25,780 bases of DNA. Source: Phaeoceros laevis. Its lineage: Eukaryota > Anthocerotophyta > Anthocerotopsida > Notothyladales. The stretch is from NCBI GenBank assembly GCA_049999765.1, contig JBNGIQ010008889.1, positions 71,703 to 97,482 on the forward strand, read 5' to 3'. Position numbers and translations under genes: made by a program. The notes under the pieces are model-generated. The model was not told the origin of the DNA. It saw only the letters and a list, made by a program, of their open reading frames with translations, and ran no database searches. Position 1 is the first letter of the stretch. Each line of letters begins with the position of its first letter. This document shows, one piece after another, positions 1 through 9,705 of the stretch.

Positions 1-1087
1 CAAAAGAATGTATAGTGATTGCCCTATCTTTATAAATTTCTAGCACCTCTGGGTCAGTATCCCTTACTCCTTTCGACATCCCAACGTCTATCAAAAATAT
101 ATTTTTACTACAACGATGTGTTATGTGACCTTCCTCTTGTACGGAATGGCCAACCACTATTCGGTCTACATTAAGTTTCTTAAAGACTTCTTTCACATCA
201 TGACATCTGCTACCTGTGTCATCTTTAATTGAATCAAAGTCTCTTGTCCATACCATGGAGCTGCTATCCTTGAAGACCTCTTCATATTTTGGACCAGAGT
301 TGCCCTCAAAAAATGTCTTTGCTAGTTTATTTATTTCCTCAGGAGTAAGCCCTTTCATGTTCTTAGTTGTAAGTCCTGCATGTACGAAAACTGTGTTTCC
401 AACTATCAACACAACGGGATGATTTGCAAAAAATCTCACTGCAAAAGGGCCTCCAGGCCTTAGAGCCTCTATTCTTCCGCTAAGATCTCGGTCAATAGTT
501 TCATTTTCGAAAGACTGAAGCTTACTATACTTTGTATGATCACATGTTCTTTTAAATGCCTCCCCAATTTTATACCATTGCTTCCAACGACAAAATTCTC
601 GAATACCTCCTTTAGAGGTATTTAAAAACAATGAGCTTGAATTCATGAATTCGTGGTTCCCATTCAATATATGAACATCTCCCCCATCTCTTATAGCTTG
701 TCTTTTTAACTTCTCTAACATGTACATTATCTTAATTTCATCGCCCCCTCTATCAAATATATCACCAAGTTGAACTAAAACCATATCACCTCCTGTCCAC
801 TTCCCTTTATTATCTATGAGGCTTGCAAGGTACAATGCCTTTTTCGCTTTAGCCAGATCCCCATGAATATCACCAATTGCAAAGATCTTTTCTACTCCCT
901 TCATCTGGGAGACAAGAGGTTTGGCTGGTGGTAACTTTGATTCTGGATAATATTCGTACCATCCCTTACCCACGGGAGGAAAATTTGTTTCACAACCTAA
1001 TACCTGGCCCCCTACAACAAAATCTACAAAAGCATTTGAAAACTCCGATACCAAGGATGGAACACAGAAACATATAGACTTGTTCAT
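1..1087 (-). CDS. Shewanella-like protein phosphatase (SLP2-like), 3' end outside window
   Basis: The minus strand is open for 362 codons from ATG at 1087 to the window edge, so the C-terminus is missing. The metal-binding and catalytic motifs of PPP-type phosphatases appear in order: GDIHGD (residues 72-77), GDIFDRG (108-114), GNHE (143-146), VHAGL (235-239), VVGHS (311-315), then DVGMSKG (334-340), as in the Shewanella-like (SLP/Shelph) branch. Family knowledge: these are bacterial-type phosphoprotein phosphatases retained in plants; SLP1 is chloroplast-targeted and SLP2 is not. The N-terminus (MNKSICFCVPS, then AFVDFVVGG) has no obvious transit peptide and fits SLP2 better, by inference. 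The start is the first in-frame ATG after a stop about 30 bases upstream. No intron is needed across the visible kilobase. Codons end in A or T far more often than in the clathrin gene, so a separate history such as a retrocopy is possible. Confidence 0.87.
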   Translation of the reverse strand, partial: MNKSICFCVPSLVSEFSNAFVDFVVGGQVLGCETNFPPVGKGWYEYYPESKLPPAKPLVSQMKGVEKIFAIGDIHGDLAKAKKALYLASLIDNKGKWTGGDMVLVQLGDIFDRGGDEIKIMYMLEKLKRQAIRDGGDVHILNGNHEFMNSSSLFLNTSKGGIREFCRWKQWYKIGEAFKRTCDHTKYSKLQSFENETIDRDLSGRIEALRPGGPFAVRFFANHPVVLIVGNTVFVHAGLTTKNMKGLTPEEINKLAKTFFEGNSGPKYEEVFKDSSSMVWTRDFDSIKDDTGSRCHDVKEVFKKLNVDRIVVGHSVQEEGHITHRCSKNIFLIDVGMSKGVRDTDPEVLEIYKDRAITIHSF

Positions 1088-1912
1088 TTTGAGACTTACA
1101 CTGACGCTGATTGATCATAGCTCTTCTATATCGTACACAGTAATAAGTTAAAAACTCCAAAGCATATGAACTCTTGAATATGCATTTCCAGAATAGGGCA
1201 TGCTTTTGATTAAAAATGTAGGTTCACATCGGTACCCAAGGGAAGGAGGTTGTGCCCAAGGTTGGGTGTCCTTCACCGGTTTTTCACCTTACACCTTTAA
1301 GCATCAGGGCTCAATAGGACGTGGTGGAGCCTCTTGCCAGTGCACCTGGTGTAGTAGTCGTCTCTCATTCTCTGTCAAGGCTGGTCAAGGCTGGTGGTAG
1401 TGCCCATGCCCAGTGTAGTAGTCGTCTCTCATTCTCTGTCCTGGCTTGACATCAGGATTGACACGGATGACATCAATTTAGCTTGGGTTTCACCTAGTCT
1501 ACCTGGCAGCAGGAGTGCTTGGAGGTTGGAGTAGTCTAGATAACCAGGGCCCCTTAATGCTCAATCAAAAATCAGGAATAACTTCAGACCTTATCTCACG
1601 AAAAATGTTCAATGAGCTCGTGCACATGCTTACCATGACACAGATTACAGGCTGTGCGGCTGTGCACACTGCAACTCCATGTTATTCTGACCTAATCCAT
1701 TGGAAAACGAAACTTCGTTCTTGCTTTTGCTGACCTGTTATCGGGGAGTGTGACTGGGCTTGATGTGCGGTGCAACCGTTTCCAGGCGAAAAATTGAAGG
1801 TTAGTCTAGTATGCGTAAAGGCCTCTATGTCCCAGCTGGTGTCGTGGAAGCTCTTGTGACCTTCACGTAACTGGGGACAGATAAGTATATGCCCTAGTCA
1901 GAGTTTGAGTTG
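1088..1912. other. Intergenic stretch between SLP2-like gene and WD40 gene
   Basis: It holds the upstream flank of the phosphatase gene and the 3' flank of the WD40 gene, both on the minus strand. Short open frames here have no recognisable motifs. The only structure seen is the direct repeat at 1349-1440. Confidence 0.6.
1349..1440. repeat. Direct repeat, two 28-bp copies 64 bp apart
   Basis: Positions 1349-1376 and 1413-1440 are identical over 28 bases (core TGTAGTAGTCGTCTCTCATT). The spacer contains a smaller doubling of GGCTGGTCAA/GGCTGGT. It looks like a local duplication in noncoding DNA. No function is apparent. Confidence 0.8.
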
Positions 1913-4774
1913 TCACGCCTTGACGAAGACACTGATTGTGCCGTCCACACTGGAGGCATAAACCTCCGACTTAGATCCCCCGTTCCACTTCAGATCGGTG
2001 CATGGTCCAGCAGGAGGAAGGGGGGTAAATGGAGAGAGCAATGAACTCGCTCCTGGCACCTCCGACAACTCCCAGCAGTAAAGGCCTTTCCGCGTAGTCA
2101 AGGCAATACTCTCTCCTGATGAAGTTGCACCCATGTTGACAACAGCCTTGCCATCAGGGTTAATAGACAAGAAGGCAGTGCTTGCCTGCCGTAGATCCCA
2201 AAGGTGCACAGCACCATCTGCCCCGCATGAGCTCAGTGTAACCTCATCGAGCACTGAAAGGCCTGTGATTTGCTTCTGTTGCATACACTGACGGGCAGGG
2301 ACCGTGGGCTTGGCTTTCATGTCCCACAACCTGATGGAACCATCTGCAGCACCAGTGAGAAGAGCACAGGTGAAAGCACTGCGGTGCATGGCTGAAATCG
2401 GTGCATCATGTGCTCTCCAGTATGCCTTGGGTGGAGGAGGCGGTGCCGATGGAAGGGCACTAGTTGTCACCGCTGCAAGGTCATAGACCAGCACGTCCAC
2501 CCCAACACCAGCAGCTACGGAAGTCCGAAGTGGACCACCTGCCGAGCTGAGTGAAACAGCTTGCAAATACGCAGGACAGGTACCCTGCTTCCTCAATGCA
2601 CTTATGCCTGGATTTTCAGGTACTCGGATCATACCCTGGTAGCACAACCACAACAACAGTTAGGCGTATCATGACGTAAGAGGCACACGATTATTCAATC
2701 TGGAGTCCACATAAAACGATGAACTTGTCACTCTGTTCTAGTCTTGCATGCCAGCACAACAAGATCCTAGGGTAGACTTAAACCACAAAAGAAAGAACAA
2801 TTGTTGACCCACACTGTAAGAGAAAAATGACTCTCCTCGCAAACTGTGCACAGGAATGCAGAAACCCGGTTCCCGAGGGTTGGCACCGATAGAAATCAAG
2901 ACATTCGAAACAGGGTCGATGTCCATGCTTTCCAGAATAAACTCAGTCGCCTGCGAGTGGCTTAACTGCAGAACAACACATTCCTATTAGTGAATCTTGA
3001 AACAACTACGGAAGAAATGCTGGAGTTTACAGGTCAACCAGATGCGCAATAAATAATAAAAACCCTTAGCCATGACAACGTCAAAGAAGCATAACAAAGG
3101 AAGTGAAATATACGAGTCAAATGAGTAGGAGCTTTCCAGGATTCAAGAACTGAAATGCACAAGCAACAAGTATAAAAGGTTGAGTCTCAAAGCCAGCAGA
3201 CGCAACCCAAGAGATGACCTGTGCAGCTTTTGCAATACCTGGAGTGGGGACTCGCCAGGTTTTTTTTGAGCTACACACTCCCATAGATTTAGCAGATTTT
3301 TGGAAGAACTTATCAACCAGCCAGTGTGGGAGTCCCGTTCTGACAATCCACCAAAAGCAAGCGAGTAGTTCAGGGCAGTCACACTATCACGATTATGCTC
3401 TGCTGCTGCTGTTGTCCATCTTCCCCTCCACAGACTGGCCTCAATCGGCACGCGCACCAATCCACCCTTGCTGAACTTGGGTTCCACCTCAGGAAACATA
3501 CGTGGATTCTCAGCCATCCCGACACCAGCCCTTGACATTTGAGCATGTGAGCCTTGCATCCTTGGATGCTGCCCGATTGGGCCCCTAGGACCAAATGCAC
3601 CATCACTCACATTCATTGGACTTGGGGAGAGCACATGACTGCCTCCTCGCTGTCCGATGGTCATCTTCTCCATCTTCCCTGGAAGGCTTCCAATTTGATT
3701 CGGGACGGGTGCCTCTGGTACATGAGTCTTTCTCACATGCTCAGCTCGCCCTAAACCCCTGTCTCCATCCGGAGTCCAGCTGGGACTTAAGGTCCCCGGT
3801 GATTGAACAGGTCCAGGCCTACCAGGCCTGACTACAGCTTGTGGTCCTGCAAAACCCCTTGCCTGCCCCGCTCCATGTTGCTGCTCCTCCATAGGCCCTT
3901 GAGGACCTGGGAACACATGTGACTGTCCAGGACCAGGAGCCTTCCCAAGACTTGATGCAGTAGCAGGAGCGTCTCCATTTGACACTTGCAGCCCGGCAGC
4001 TTTGGTCTTAGGGGATGCAGACGGCAGACCAGGTCCTGCCTGTATTCTCAGACTCTGAGGAATTCCAGGAGGGGTCCCAAGCTCTAAGCGAAACTGCTGC
4101 TGGGCTTGTCCACCTGCGCTCTTGAAAACTGGCGAAGTTGCTGGCGGCCGGGATTGCAACGAGGTCTCCAGCTGAGGGAAAGGGGAGGTGAAACCTGCAA
4201 GAGATTGCGGGGGAGCAATGGGCGAAACCGGTTTACCCTGCCTGGTTTCACCGGGCCTAGCCAGTGCCGGATAGCCTGGTGGAGTGAGAGAGGGACGAGG
4301 GACGTTGATGGCACCTGAACTACCTTCCCACTCAGCAGAGGCACTCAGACCTAATTCAGTCCCCCCGTCCCTTCCAAGCCGGTGCTGCAAGGCAGCAATT
4401 GCCGGGGAACTCACATTGACTCCGGGAGGGTGCACTGCTGAGGAGGTAGAGTAGGCAGAAGAACTGAGTTCACTGGAAACCGGGAATGGAGCCGAAAACA
4501 GAGAGGAGCTAACGGCCCTAGCCTGCGGAAGAGGGGAAGCAAACAACGACTGCTCCGACTGACCACGGGGGCTAGACTCGGGCAGCCAGCCGTTGGCAGA
4601 TTGAGTAGGAGGCATAATTGGAAGACCCTGCTCAGATAACATGTTCGGCCCAGCCAGGCTCTTCAAAACAGCTTGCAAGACGCCTATGACCTGTGACAAT
4701 TCCTCACGATCTACCTCCATGACAATCTGATTGCGTCCCGCCTTGACTTCTGTCGGTATGTCTGCGTACCCCAT
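1913..4774 (-). CDS. Proline-rich WD40 beta-propeller protein, family not recognised (3 exons)
   Basis: The joined CDS is complement(1913..2635, 2813..2965, 3239..4774), 803 residues. Both introns fall in phase 0 with donors CTCCAG|GTATTG and TACAGT|GTGGGT and acceptors TTCTGCAG| and GCTACCAG|. The start is the first ATG (4772-4774) after an in-frame TAA, in good context (AAGATGG). Residues 1-45 are acidic and probably helical (MEVDREELSQVI). Residues about 50-450 are rich in Pro, Gly, Ser and Gln and look disordered. From about 460 to the end seven WD40-like blades can be counted. The clearest are the two ending IRLWDMKAK and VHLWDLRQ; the last ends VYASSVDGTISVFVKA. WD40 propellers are protein-binding scaffolds; no partner can be named. 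The full seven blades at the extreme C-terminus suggest a complete protein. An alternative first exon cannot be excluded. Confidence 0.78.
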
Positions 4775-5997
4775 CTTGAACTCCGCCCCGCGGCAAATCC
4801 CCTTCCTCCTCCTCACACAATTGGGATCTTAGGAATGCAGTACAAGTGGCACCTCCCTTCCTTCCGCCAGGAAATTGAAGTTTTGGCAACCACCAATCTA
4901 TCCAGCTCAGGCCGCGCACCTGCCTGCCAAATACACAAGCTCAACCACCGCATGAACACCGGAAACACCGCATCAGCACGCAGAACCGCACTGCCATACC
5001 TGGCGGAACCAGCCTGTTGCCGCTCACAGCTCAGCTCACGCGCTCCGCCACCACTTCTCCATAAAAGTCTACATCTCTGCCCCTGCTGCCTACGTCTGCA
5101 AGCCAACATGCAACGACCACAATTGCGACACCATCACAGGATCCGTTGCAGCACACCGAAATGCATCATGTTGAGCGGCGGGCGGGCACTTACCGGCAAG
5201 CCCTCGGAGGACTGACCGACACGAACTCTACACGACCGGAGTGCAGGCCGACGTTCTGCTCCTCACGCTAACACCGTTTCCCGCGGTCCCCGAATCCCGA
5301 TGAATGAGCCACACAGAGATAAGTTTTACACGACCCGAAAACGCAAAAACGAATCTGGTTTGGTTCCGGTCGTGACTCGAAGTGAATAGCTGCGCCTCTT
5401 GCTCCTTCCGAGAACCGTCCAAGGGTTTTGTGGAGGGACAACACGAAGTAACTTGTAGTCCAGATTGGCCTCACTCTAGCAGGCCTTGCCTTGTCTGGGC
5501 TTCCGCCACCACGTGATGATGGTGTGCTGTGAACTGCCTCAGCTATACTTCACGTCACACCTTCGCGACCAAAAGTCCCGCACTAGTGAAGGCCCTTAGC
5601 TCTTGATGTTAGTTTCTTGTCGCTTCCAGGGCCTCGCAGAAAACGCTCTTGGAACTACGAAGTTTCAGAAGGATCCCTTTCCGTGGACATCTTTGCTGAG
5701 GTTGTGCAAATGTCATGATTGCCTGAGTCTAGGGGTAGGAGCAGCTGTTGAAGGAATGCGCATAGTTGTGCTTTGGGATCGCATGGAAATGCAGGCAGGT
5801 AGCGGAGAAGGTCTACCAAGCTCCAAAGCTCCAAGGAGGCAAAGTAGTCGTGGAATTTCGGAACCAGGTGTGTGAGTTCACAGCGAACGGAGAGTCAGGG
5901 AGCAGTTTGAGTTTGCAGGCTGAGTGAGGTTAAGAATGTGCTCACGTGCCGCTTTATGTTTATAAAATACTTTTGTTGTACATTGATCGACATGCCA
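4775..5997. other. 5' flank of WD40 gene and spacer before tRNA
   Basis: The part next to 4774 should hold the 5' UTR and promoter of the minus-strand WD40 gene. Open frames on both strands (for example 4835-5215 plus) have no homology I can recognise, and overlapping frames on the opposite strand are of similar quality, so I call no gene. Confidence 0.5.
5961..5969 (+). promoter_or_regulatory. TATA-like element upstream of tRNA-Gly
   Basis: TATAAAATA lies 29-37 bases before the tRNA start. Plant nuclear tRNA genes often have such a TATA-like element near -30 in addition to their internal A and B boxes. Function here is inferred from position only. Confidence 0.45.
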
Positions 5998-6068
5998 GCA
6001 CTGGTGGTCTAGTGGTAGAATAGTACCCTGCCACGGTACAGACCCGGGTTCGATTCCCGGCCAGTGCA
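5998..6068 (+). tRNA. tRNA-Gly (anticodon GCC)
   Basis: This is a 71-base cloverleaf with discriminator A at 6068. The acceptor stem pairs GCACTGG (5998-6004) with CCAGTGC (6061-6067). The anticodon stem GTACC/GGTAC encloses loop CTGCCAC with anticodon GCC at 6030-6032. The A box TGGTCTAGTGG and B box GGTTCGATTCC are canonical, so the internal Pol III promoter is intact. The sequence matches the usual plant nuclear tRNA-Gly(GCC) closely, with compensating changes in the acceptor stem. CCA is not encoded and there is no intron. It reads GGC and GGT codons. Confidence 0.97.
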
Positions 6069-6097
6069 CTCTTCTGTTAGAGTTGCTGGCTGTCACA

Positions 6098-6102
6098 TTT
6101 TT
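6098..6102 (+). terminator. Probable Pol III terminator (T5)
   Basis: This is the first run of five T residues after the tRNA, 30 bases beyond its 3' end, as expected for Pol III termination. Confidence 0.5.
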
Positions 6103-6199
6103 ACAATTTACCATCGGGTTCCCGCACGGTCACGATTGCGGTCTACAATTTTAGCCCATCACAATGAAGAGCAGTCCCATGACAACTTCTAGGCCCCGT

Positions 6200-6374
6200 G
6201 GCTGGCACGCGCGACCTGGCCTGGCCCCGTGCGGTCAGAGAGGGGAGAGAGAGAACCTAAACCAGGCGGCAGGCCGCGGCATCTCGCGCGCGCCTTGGGC
6301 TGCCGGGCTTGCGGGCAAGCACGCTCCGTTGTCTCCCGGTTCCTGCGCTCCTTCATACTGCCGTCGCGCGGAAC
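6200..6374 (+). repeat. Left arm of long inverted repeat (about 175 bp)
   Basis: GC-rich sequence starting GGCTGGCACGCGCGACCTGG matches the reverse complement of 10272-10458 nearly base for base over the outer 130 bp and more loosely inward. Just inside the arm, CTTCATACTGCCGT is followed by ACGGCAGGATGAGGGAG, a short hairpin, so this copy has a foldback tip. The arms could be the termini of a roughly 1-kb non-autonomous DNA transposon (Mutator-like or foldback), or two opposed insertions of one repeat family. No target-site duplication was found at the visible ends. Confidence 0.8.
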
Positions 6375-6444
6375 GGCAGGATGAGGGAGCGCTAACGGCG
6401 GCAAGGGACTCCGGAACAAATGCGTTCTTTGAAAGTAAGGGTTA

Positions 6445-6471
6445 GGGCGGTTTCGCACCAGCTCGGACCCG
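6445..6471 (+). repeat. Left terminal inverted repeat of the Harbinger element
   Basis: 27 bp starting GGGCGGTTTCGCACCAGC, directly preceded by TTA. It pairs with 9592-9618 with one mismatch, at the nineteenth base. Confidence 0.92.
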
Positions 6472-6841
6472 TGAAAAGCAGCCGGGGCTGGGTCCAGGGT
6501 TTCGCACGGAGTTAGGGATAGTTGGCCCTCATGACCCGCCTACCTGCAATTGCCCGTGACGGTTGTAGGCGGTTCCCTGCTACACCTTATATGTGCGTGC
6601 TGCTTGACGATTGCGCGCTGCTCACGCCTCACGACTCACGCAGGCTTCACGCCCACTTCCGGCATGACGCCAAGTACGATGGACAGTCTTGTCCCTGTCC
6701 TTGCAAGTGTGCTAACTGCCATCGCTGATCTCAACAAGGCTCCCAAAGTTGATACTAGTCGCTTGGAAGGATGCTTTCACCTGTGGAAAGAGCAAGCTGA
6801 TGTGGAATCTGAGCTATAGGTAGCAATTATTGGTATCAGTG

Positions 6842-7873
6842 ATGGGACTTTGGACAGGCATCTCGAATGGTGATTACTACATCAAGCCCAGAGTGCAAGA
6901 TTTGTGGCCTATGTACAAAAATCTTGTGGCTGTCACTGATGAAGGTAGATTTCAAAGATACGTTAGGTTCAAACCAGCATCATTTCAGTACATATGTCAG
7001 CTTGTTCATGCTGACTTGGTCCCTCAAGAGATACCAGGTTTGAGCTCCATTCCATACCGAGTCTTAGCTGTTGACAAACAGGTCGCAATTGCTCTTAGAC
7101 GATTGGCAACAGGAGATTCGTACCTCAGTCTAAGTGATGCATTTGGTGTTGGCCTATCCACGGTGTTTGATATTTGTACACGGTTTGTGAAGGCAATCAT
7201 TTGTAAAGGCAAGTCCCATTTGGCTCGGCCAAGTGCCTCTGGTCTTGCAATAGTCAAACAAGGATTTGTGAGGAAACAGAGAATTCCCAATGTTTGTGGT
7301 GCTATTGATGCTACTCATTTCGAGGTAGAGCTGGGTGGCCAAGAATCTGCCAAAGATTGGTATGGAAGGTATGGTAAATACACCATGGCTATGCAAGTCA
7401 TTGTGGGACCTGACAAGAAATTCTTAGATGTTGTTAGTTGCTGGCCTGGAAGTGCCAATGACACAAGAATATTTAGAAACAGTTCTTTTTATCATGCTGC
7501 CTGTGCTGGTGAACGTCTACAAGGATCACATATGCAGTTACATGGCGGTTCAGTTCGTGAGTTCCTAATTGAGGATGCTGGATACCCAGACATGCCATGG
7601 TTGATTACACCGCTGCCTGGCTGGGGCCTGACTGCGAAAGCTGATAATTTCAACTTCAAACATTCATCCACAAGGATGGCTGTAGAAGGTGCTTTCGGTT
7701 TGCTTAAAGGTGTTTGGCGAATTTTGGGAAGGAATCATTGGAGATGCAAGATGGAGTACTTTGCAGAGGTGTCATATGCTTGCTGCATTCTTCACAATAT
7801 TTCTATTGACAAAGGTGAACAAGTTGATCCATGTCTACTGGTTGGTGGCACTACAGAAACTGCAGTGGAATAA
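6842..7873 (+). CDS. PIF/Harbinger DDE transposase
   Basis: Open frame of 343 residues from ATG 6842. Family landmarks are in order: LVAVTDEGRFQRYVRF near residues 28-43; a helix-turn-helix-like segment with LSLSDAFGVGLSTVFDI (95-111); CGAIDATHFEVE with the first catalytic Asp at 156; WPGSANDTRIF with the second Asp at 207; EDAGYPD (244-250); TRMAVEGAFGLLKGVWRIL with the catalytic Glu at 282; and CCILHNI (314-320). It acts in the nucleus as the endonuclease that cuts at the TIRs and inserts at TTA/TAA. Length is at the short end for plant members, and a further 5' exon is possible. The 50 codons ending at 6819 lie in another frame, next to a possible donor. No stop or frameshift interrupts the DDE domain. 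Confidence 0.92.
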   Translation: MGLWTGISNGDYYIKPRVQDLWPMYKNLVAVTDEGRFQRYVRFKPASFQYICQLVHADLVPQEIPGLSSIPYRVLAVDKQVAIALRRLATGDSYLSLSDAFGVGLSTVFDICTRFVKAIICKGKSHLARPSASGLAIVKQGFVRKQRIPNVCGAIDATHFEVELGGQESAKDWYGRYGKYTMAMQVIVGPDKKFLDVVSCWPGSANDTRIFRNSSFYHAACAGERLQGSHMQLHGGSVREFLIEDAGYPDMPWLITPLPGWGLTAKADNFNFKHSSTRMAVEGAFGLLKGVWRILGRNHWRCKMEYFAEVSYACCILHNISIDKGEQVDPCLLVGGTTETAVE

Positions 7874-7977
7874 CCAGCTATTTGCTTGCCAATCGACAAT
7901 GCTGCAGCATCACATACATTAAGGGAAATCATCATTGACCACCTTTGGAGGGAGAGCCCTCATATTACACGCGCTTC

Positions 7978-9334
7978 TTAGCTTTCTTTCTGTGAAGCTT
8001 TCAGAATAGACTCTCCTAGCAGTTTGAGATTATCACCTATGCTGTTCAGAGCACCAATGTAACCCAAGCCCAGCTGCGTTGTAGTATCTAATTTTTTTGT
8101 TTCAAGAAGTAAGAGTTCTTCATGCTTCTTTTTGTCCCAATCTAATGTCTGACTATGCCTGCCTTCTATAGACTTGAGTAAATTTGCATCATTAGTTTCT
8201 AGTACTGGCAGCAAGCCCTGAACTGCCTTGGAACCTTTGGTCCTTCGCTTCTTAGCATTAGTAGCAATTCTGTCTTTGTTTGGTGACAAAGCAGAATCTT
8301 TAGCCTGGTCATCATTACATTGGTCTGCTACCCTGGAGTCACCAAACAATTCATACTCCTCCTCCGATAGCCTAGAAGCACGTGGACGTGGGGTGCTTGG
8401 TTCCTGGTTGCCTGAAGCATAACCACACTATAAGAACTGCATAATACTTAAAGAACTGCATAACTTTAAAGAACTGCATAATACTTTTGTACTTGCAGAG
8501 CCTGGGCTTGTACCTGCAGAGCCTGGCTAGGTAGAGGCAGTGGTAAAGTCCACGTTGTCTGTACAACATAATCACAGATGAAGCACAAGCATGACAAATG
8601 AGATTGTAGAAGTGTGAAAGTTAAAGAACTGTACAGTAATGAACGAGTGCTTGGTAAAGAACCAACTGGAAAACAAGAGGCAATGGTTCAATACCTGCTG
8701 AGGCTGTGGAGTTCACATTTCCTGTGTCCAATACCAGTCCTTCCGGATTTACAACACGACTATCTCCACACCAGACCTCCATATGATCATAAACCTCCCT
8801 AAAGAAATTTGCAGGCAGACAGTGTGTTTGCTTGGTGTTCTGATTCATGGTCCAGTACCCATCAGAGCCACTTGGAATTGTCTTCTGGTAGTCGTTGATT
8901 TTCTTAAAATCAGTAAGCAGAGCCTCAAACTTGTCCTAACATTGCTTGGACGATCTGTTGACACCTCGGTCCTTGCATGTTGCACTGATTTCCTCCCATC
9001 TAGCACTAGATCTCTTGTTCCTCTCCTTGCTCCCTCTAGCATTGTACTTGTCCGTGTCAATCCTCCTTGCAGCTTGTAAGACAACCAACTCTGCAGATGT
9101 CCAACGTGTCCCTCGGGCCCGAGAAATCTAGGGAGGAGGAGGGGATTGTTGTGACTGTGGGCTAGGGTGAGAAGAAGGCTGATGAGAAGCAGGCTGAGAA
9201 GTCTGGTTCTGATGGTGGTCTGCGGGGCCTGGGGATTGCAAAATGCTTCCCTCCTGCTGTGAGGAAGGCGAGGGCGCAACATGCTGGACGATGGGAGGAC
9301 TGTTTGGAGCACAAGAGACACAGTTGGAATTCAT
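7978..9334 (-). pseudogene. Harbinger accessory trihelix/Myb-like DNA-binding gene, broken by two TAG stops
   Basis: Read on the minus strand as exons 9334..8695 and 8411..7978 (donor GCAG|GTATTG, acceptor GCTTCAG|GC, phases match), it gives a 357-position frame. A Gln/Pro-rich N-terminus precedes a trihelix/SANT-like domain (RGTRWTSAELVVL ... RWEEISATCKDRGVNRSSKQC, stop, DKFEALLTDFKKI), then FFREVYDHMEVW. The C-terminal exon is charged, contains KKRR, and is probably partly coiled. In-frame TAG codons lie at 9128-9130 and 8936-8938; the second falls inside the DNA-binding domain. The first follows a pyrimidine-rich run and could be an intron acceptor, which would make it harmless. In this superfamily the Myb-like protein binds TIR regions and helps bring the transposase to the nucleus, so this copy is probably non-functional. 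Confidence 0.75.
8432..8526. repeat. Tandem repeats at the 3' end of the accessory gene intron
   Basis: Three adjacent 18-19-bp units of AAGAACTGCATAATACTTA type (starting 8432, 8451, 8469) are followed by two copies of CTTGCAGAGCCTGG type (from about 8492 and 8513). They lie in the intron of the trihelix gene just upstream, on the minus strand, of the acceptor. Confidence 0.7.
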
Positions 9335-9591
9335 GATGGCGCGAGCTGTGTGGCTATGGTGTCACTTTCAGCTTGCGTTCGCGTTCGCGAGAAAGTGACC
9401 ACGAGCCCGCGCTGTTGGTGACCGACGGGCAACGAGCTGAAAACTCCCGCACCCGGCTACACATGACTTCTACCTAAATCGGGACCCGGCTAGGCGAAGC
9501 CCGCAACCGGGTTCGACCTGACTATTGCCCCCTATGTTTGGAAAAAAGGCATTAATGAGTTTTAACGCGACACGTTAGCCGGGTCCGGGTC

Positions 9592-9618
9592 CGGGTCCGG
9601 GCTGGTGCGAAACCGCCC
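9592..9618 (-). repeat. Right terminal inverted repeat of the Harbinger element
   Basis: Ends GCTGGTGCGAAACCGCCC followed by TTA at 9619-9621. It is the reverse complement of the left terminus, 26 of 27 positions matching. Confidence 0.92.
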
Positions 9619-9705
9619 TTATGGGTCATCCGCCGTCGGCGACAACCTCGTTGTGTTGCGGTCACATCAGGGCTACTAATATAATAATTTCTTCTTCTTC
9701 TTCTA

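Larger units (their letters stand above)
6445..9618 (+). mobile_element. PIF/Harbinger DNA transposon, 3174 bp
   Basis: The element is bounded by terminal inverted repeats beginning GGGCGGTTTCGCACCAGC on the left and ending with the exact reverse complement on the right. The match extends to 27 bp with one mismatch (6445-6471 and 9592-9618). It is flanked by TTA on both sides (6442-6444 and 9619-9621), the 3-bp target duplication typical of this superfamily. It carries the two genes expected of autonomous members: a DDE transposase on the plus strand and a trihelix/Myb-like gene converging on it. GGGTCC-type repeats lie just inside the right TIR. Near-perfect TIRs and an open transposase suggest fairly recent insertion, but the second gene is broken, so self-sufficient movement is doubtful. 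Confidence 0.93.

Noticed and set aside
3105-3379. Second open frame on the minus strand overlapping the end of WD40 exon 1 and its first intron
   Set aside because: It has no initiating context and a stop just upstream. The spliced model (donor CTCCAG|GTATTG at 3239/3238, acceptor before 2965) keeps phase and yields a coherent propeller, so the overlap is taken as chance.
5878-6114. Minus-strand open frame of 78 codons over the tRNA
   Set aside because: It is the antisense translation of the tRNA-Gly gene (the WPGIEPGSVPWQG pattern is a known artefact), not a protein gene.
7978-9334. Reassigned genetic code with TAG as a sense codon (as in some ulvophyte algae)
   Set aside because: The clathrin gene ends at TAG exactly where expected, and I saw no in-frame TAG in its 1698 codons. 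Mutation of the transposon gene is simpler.
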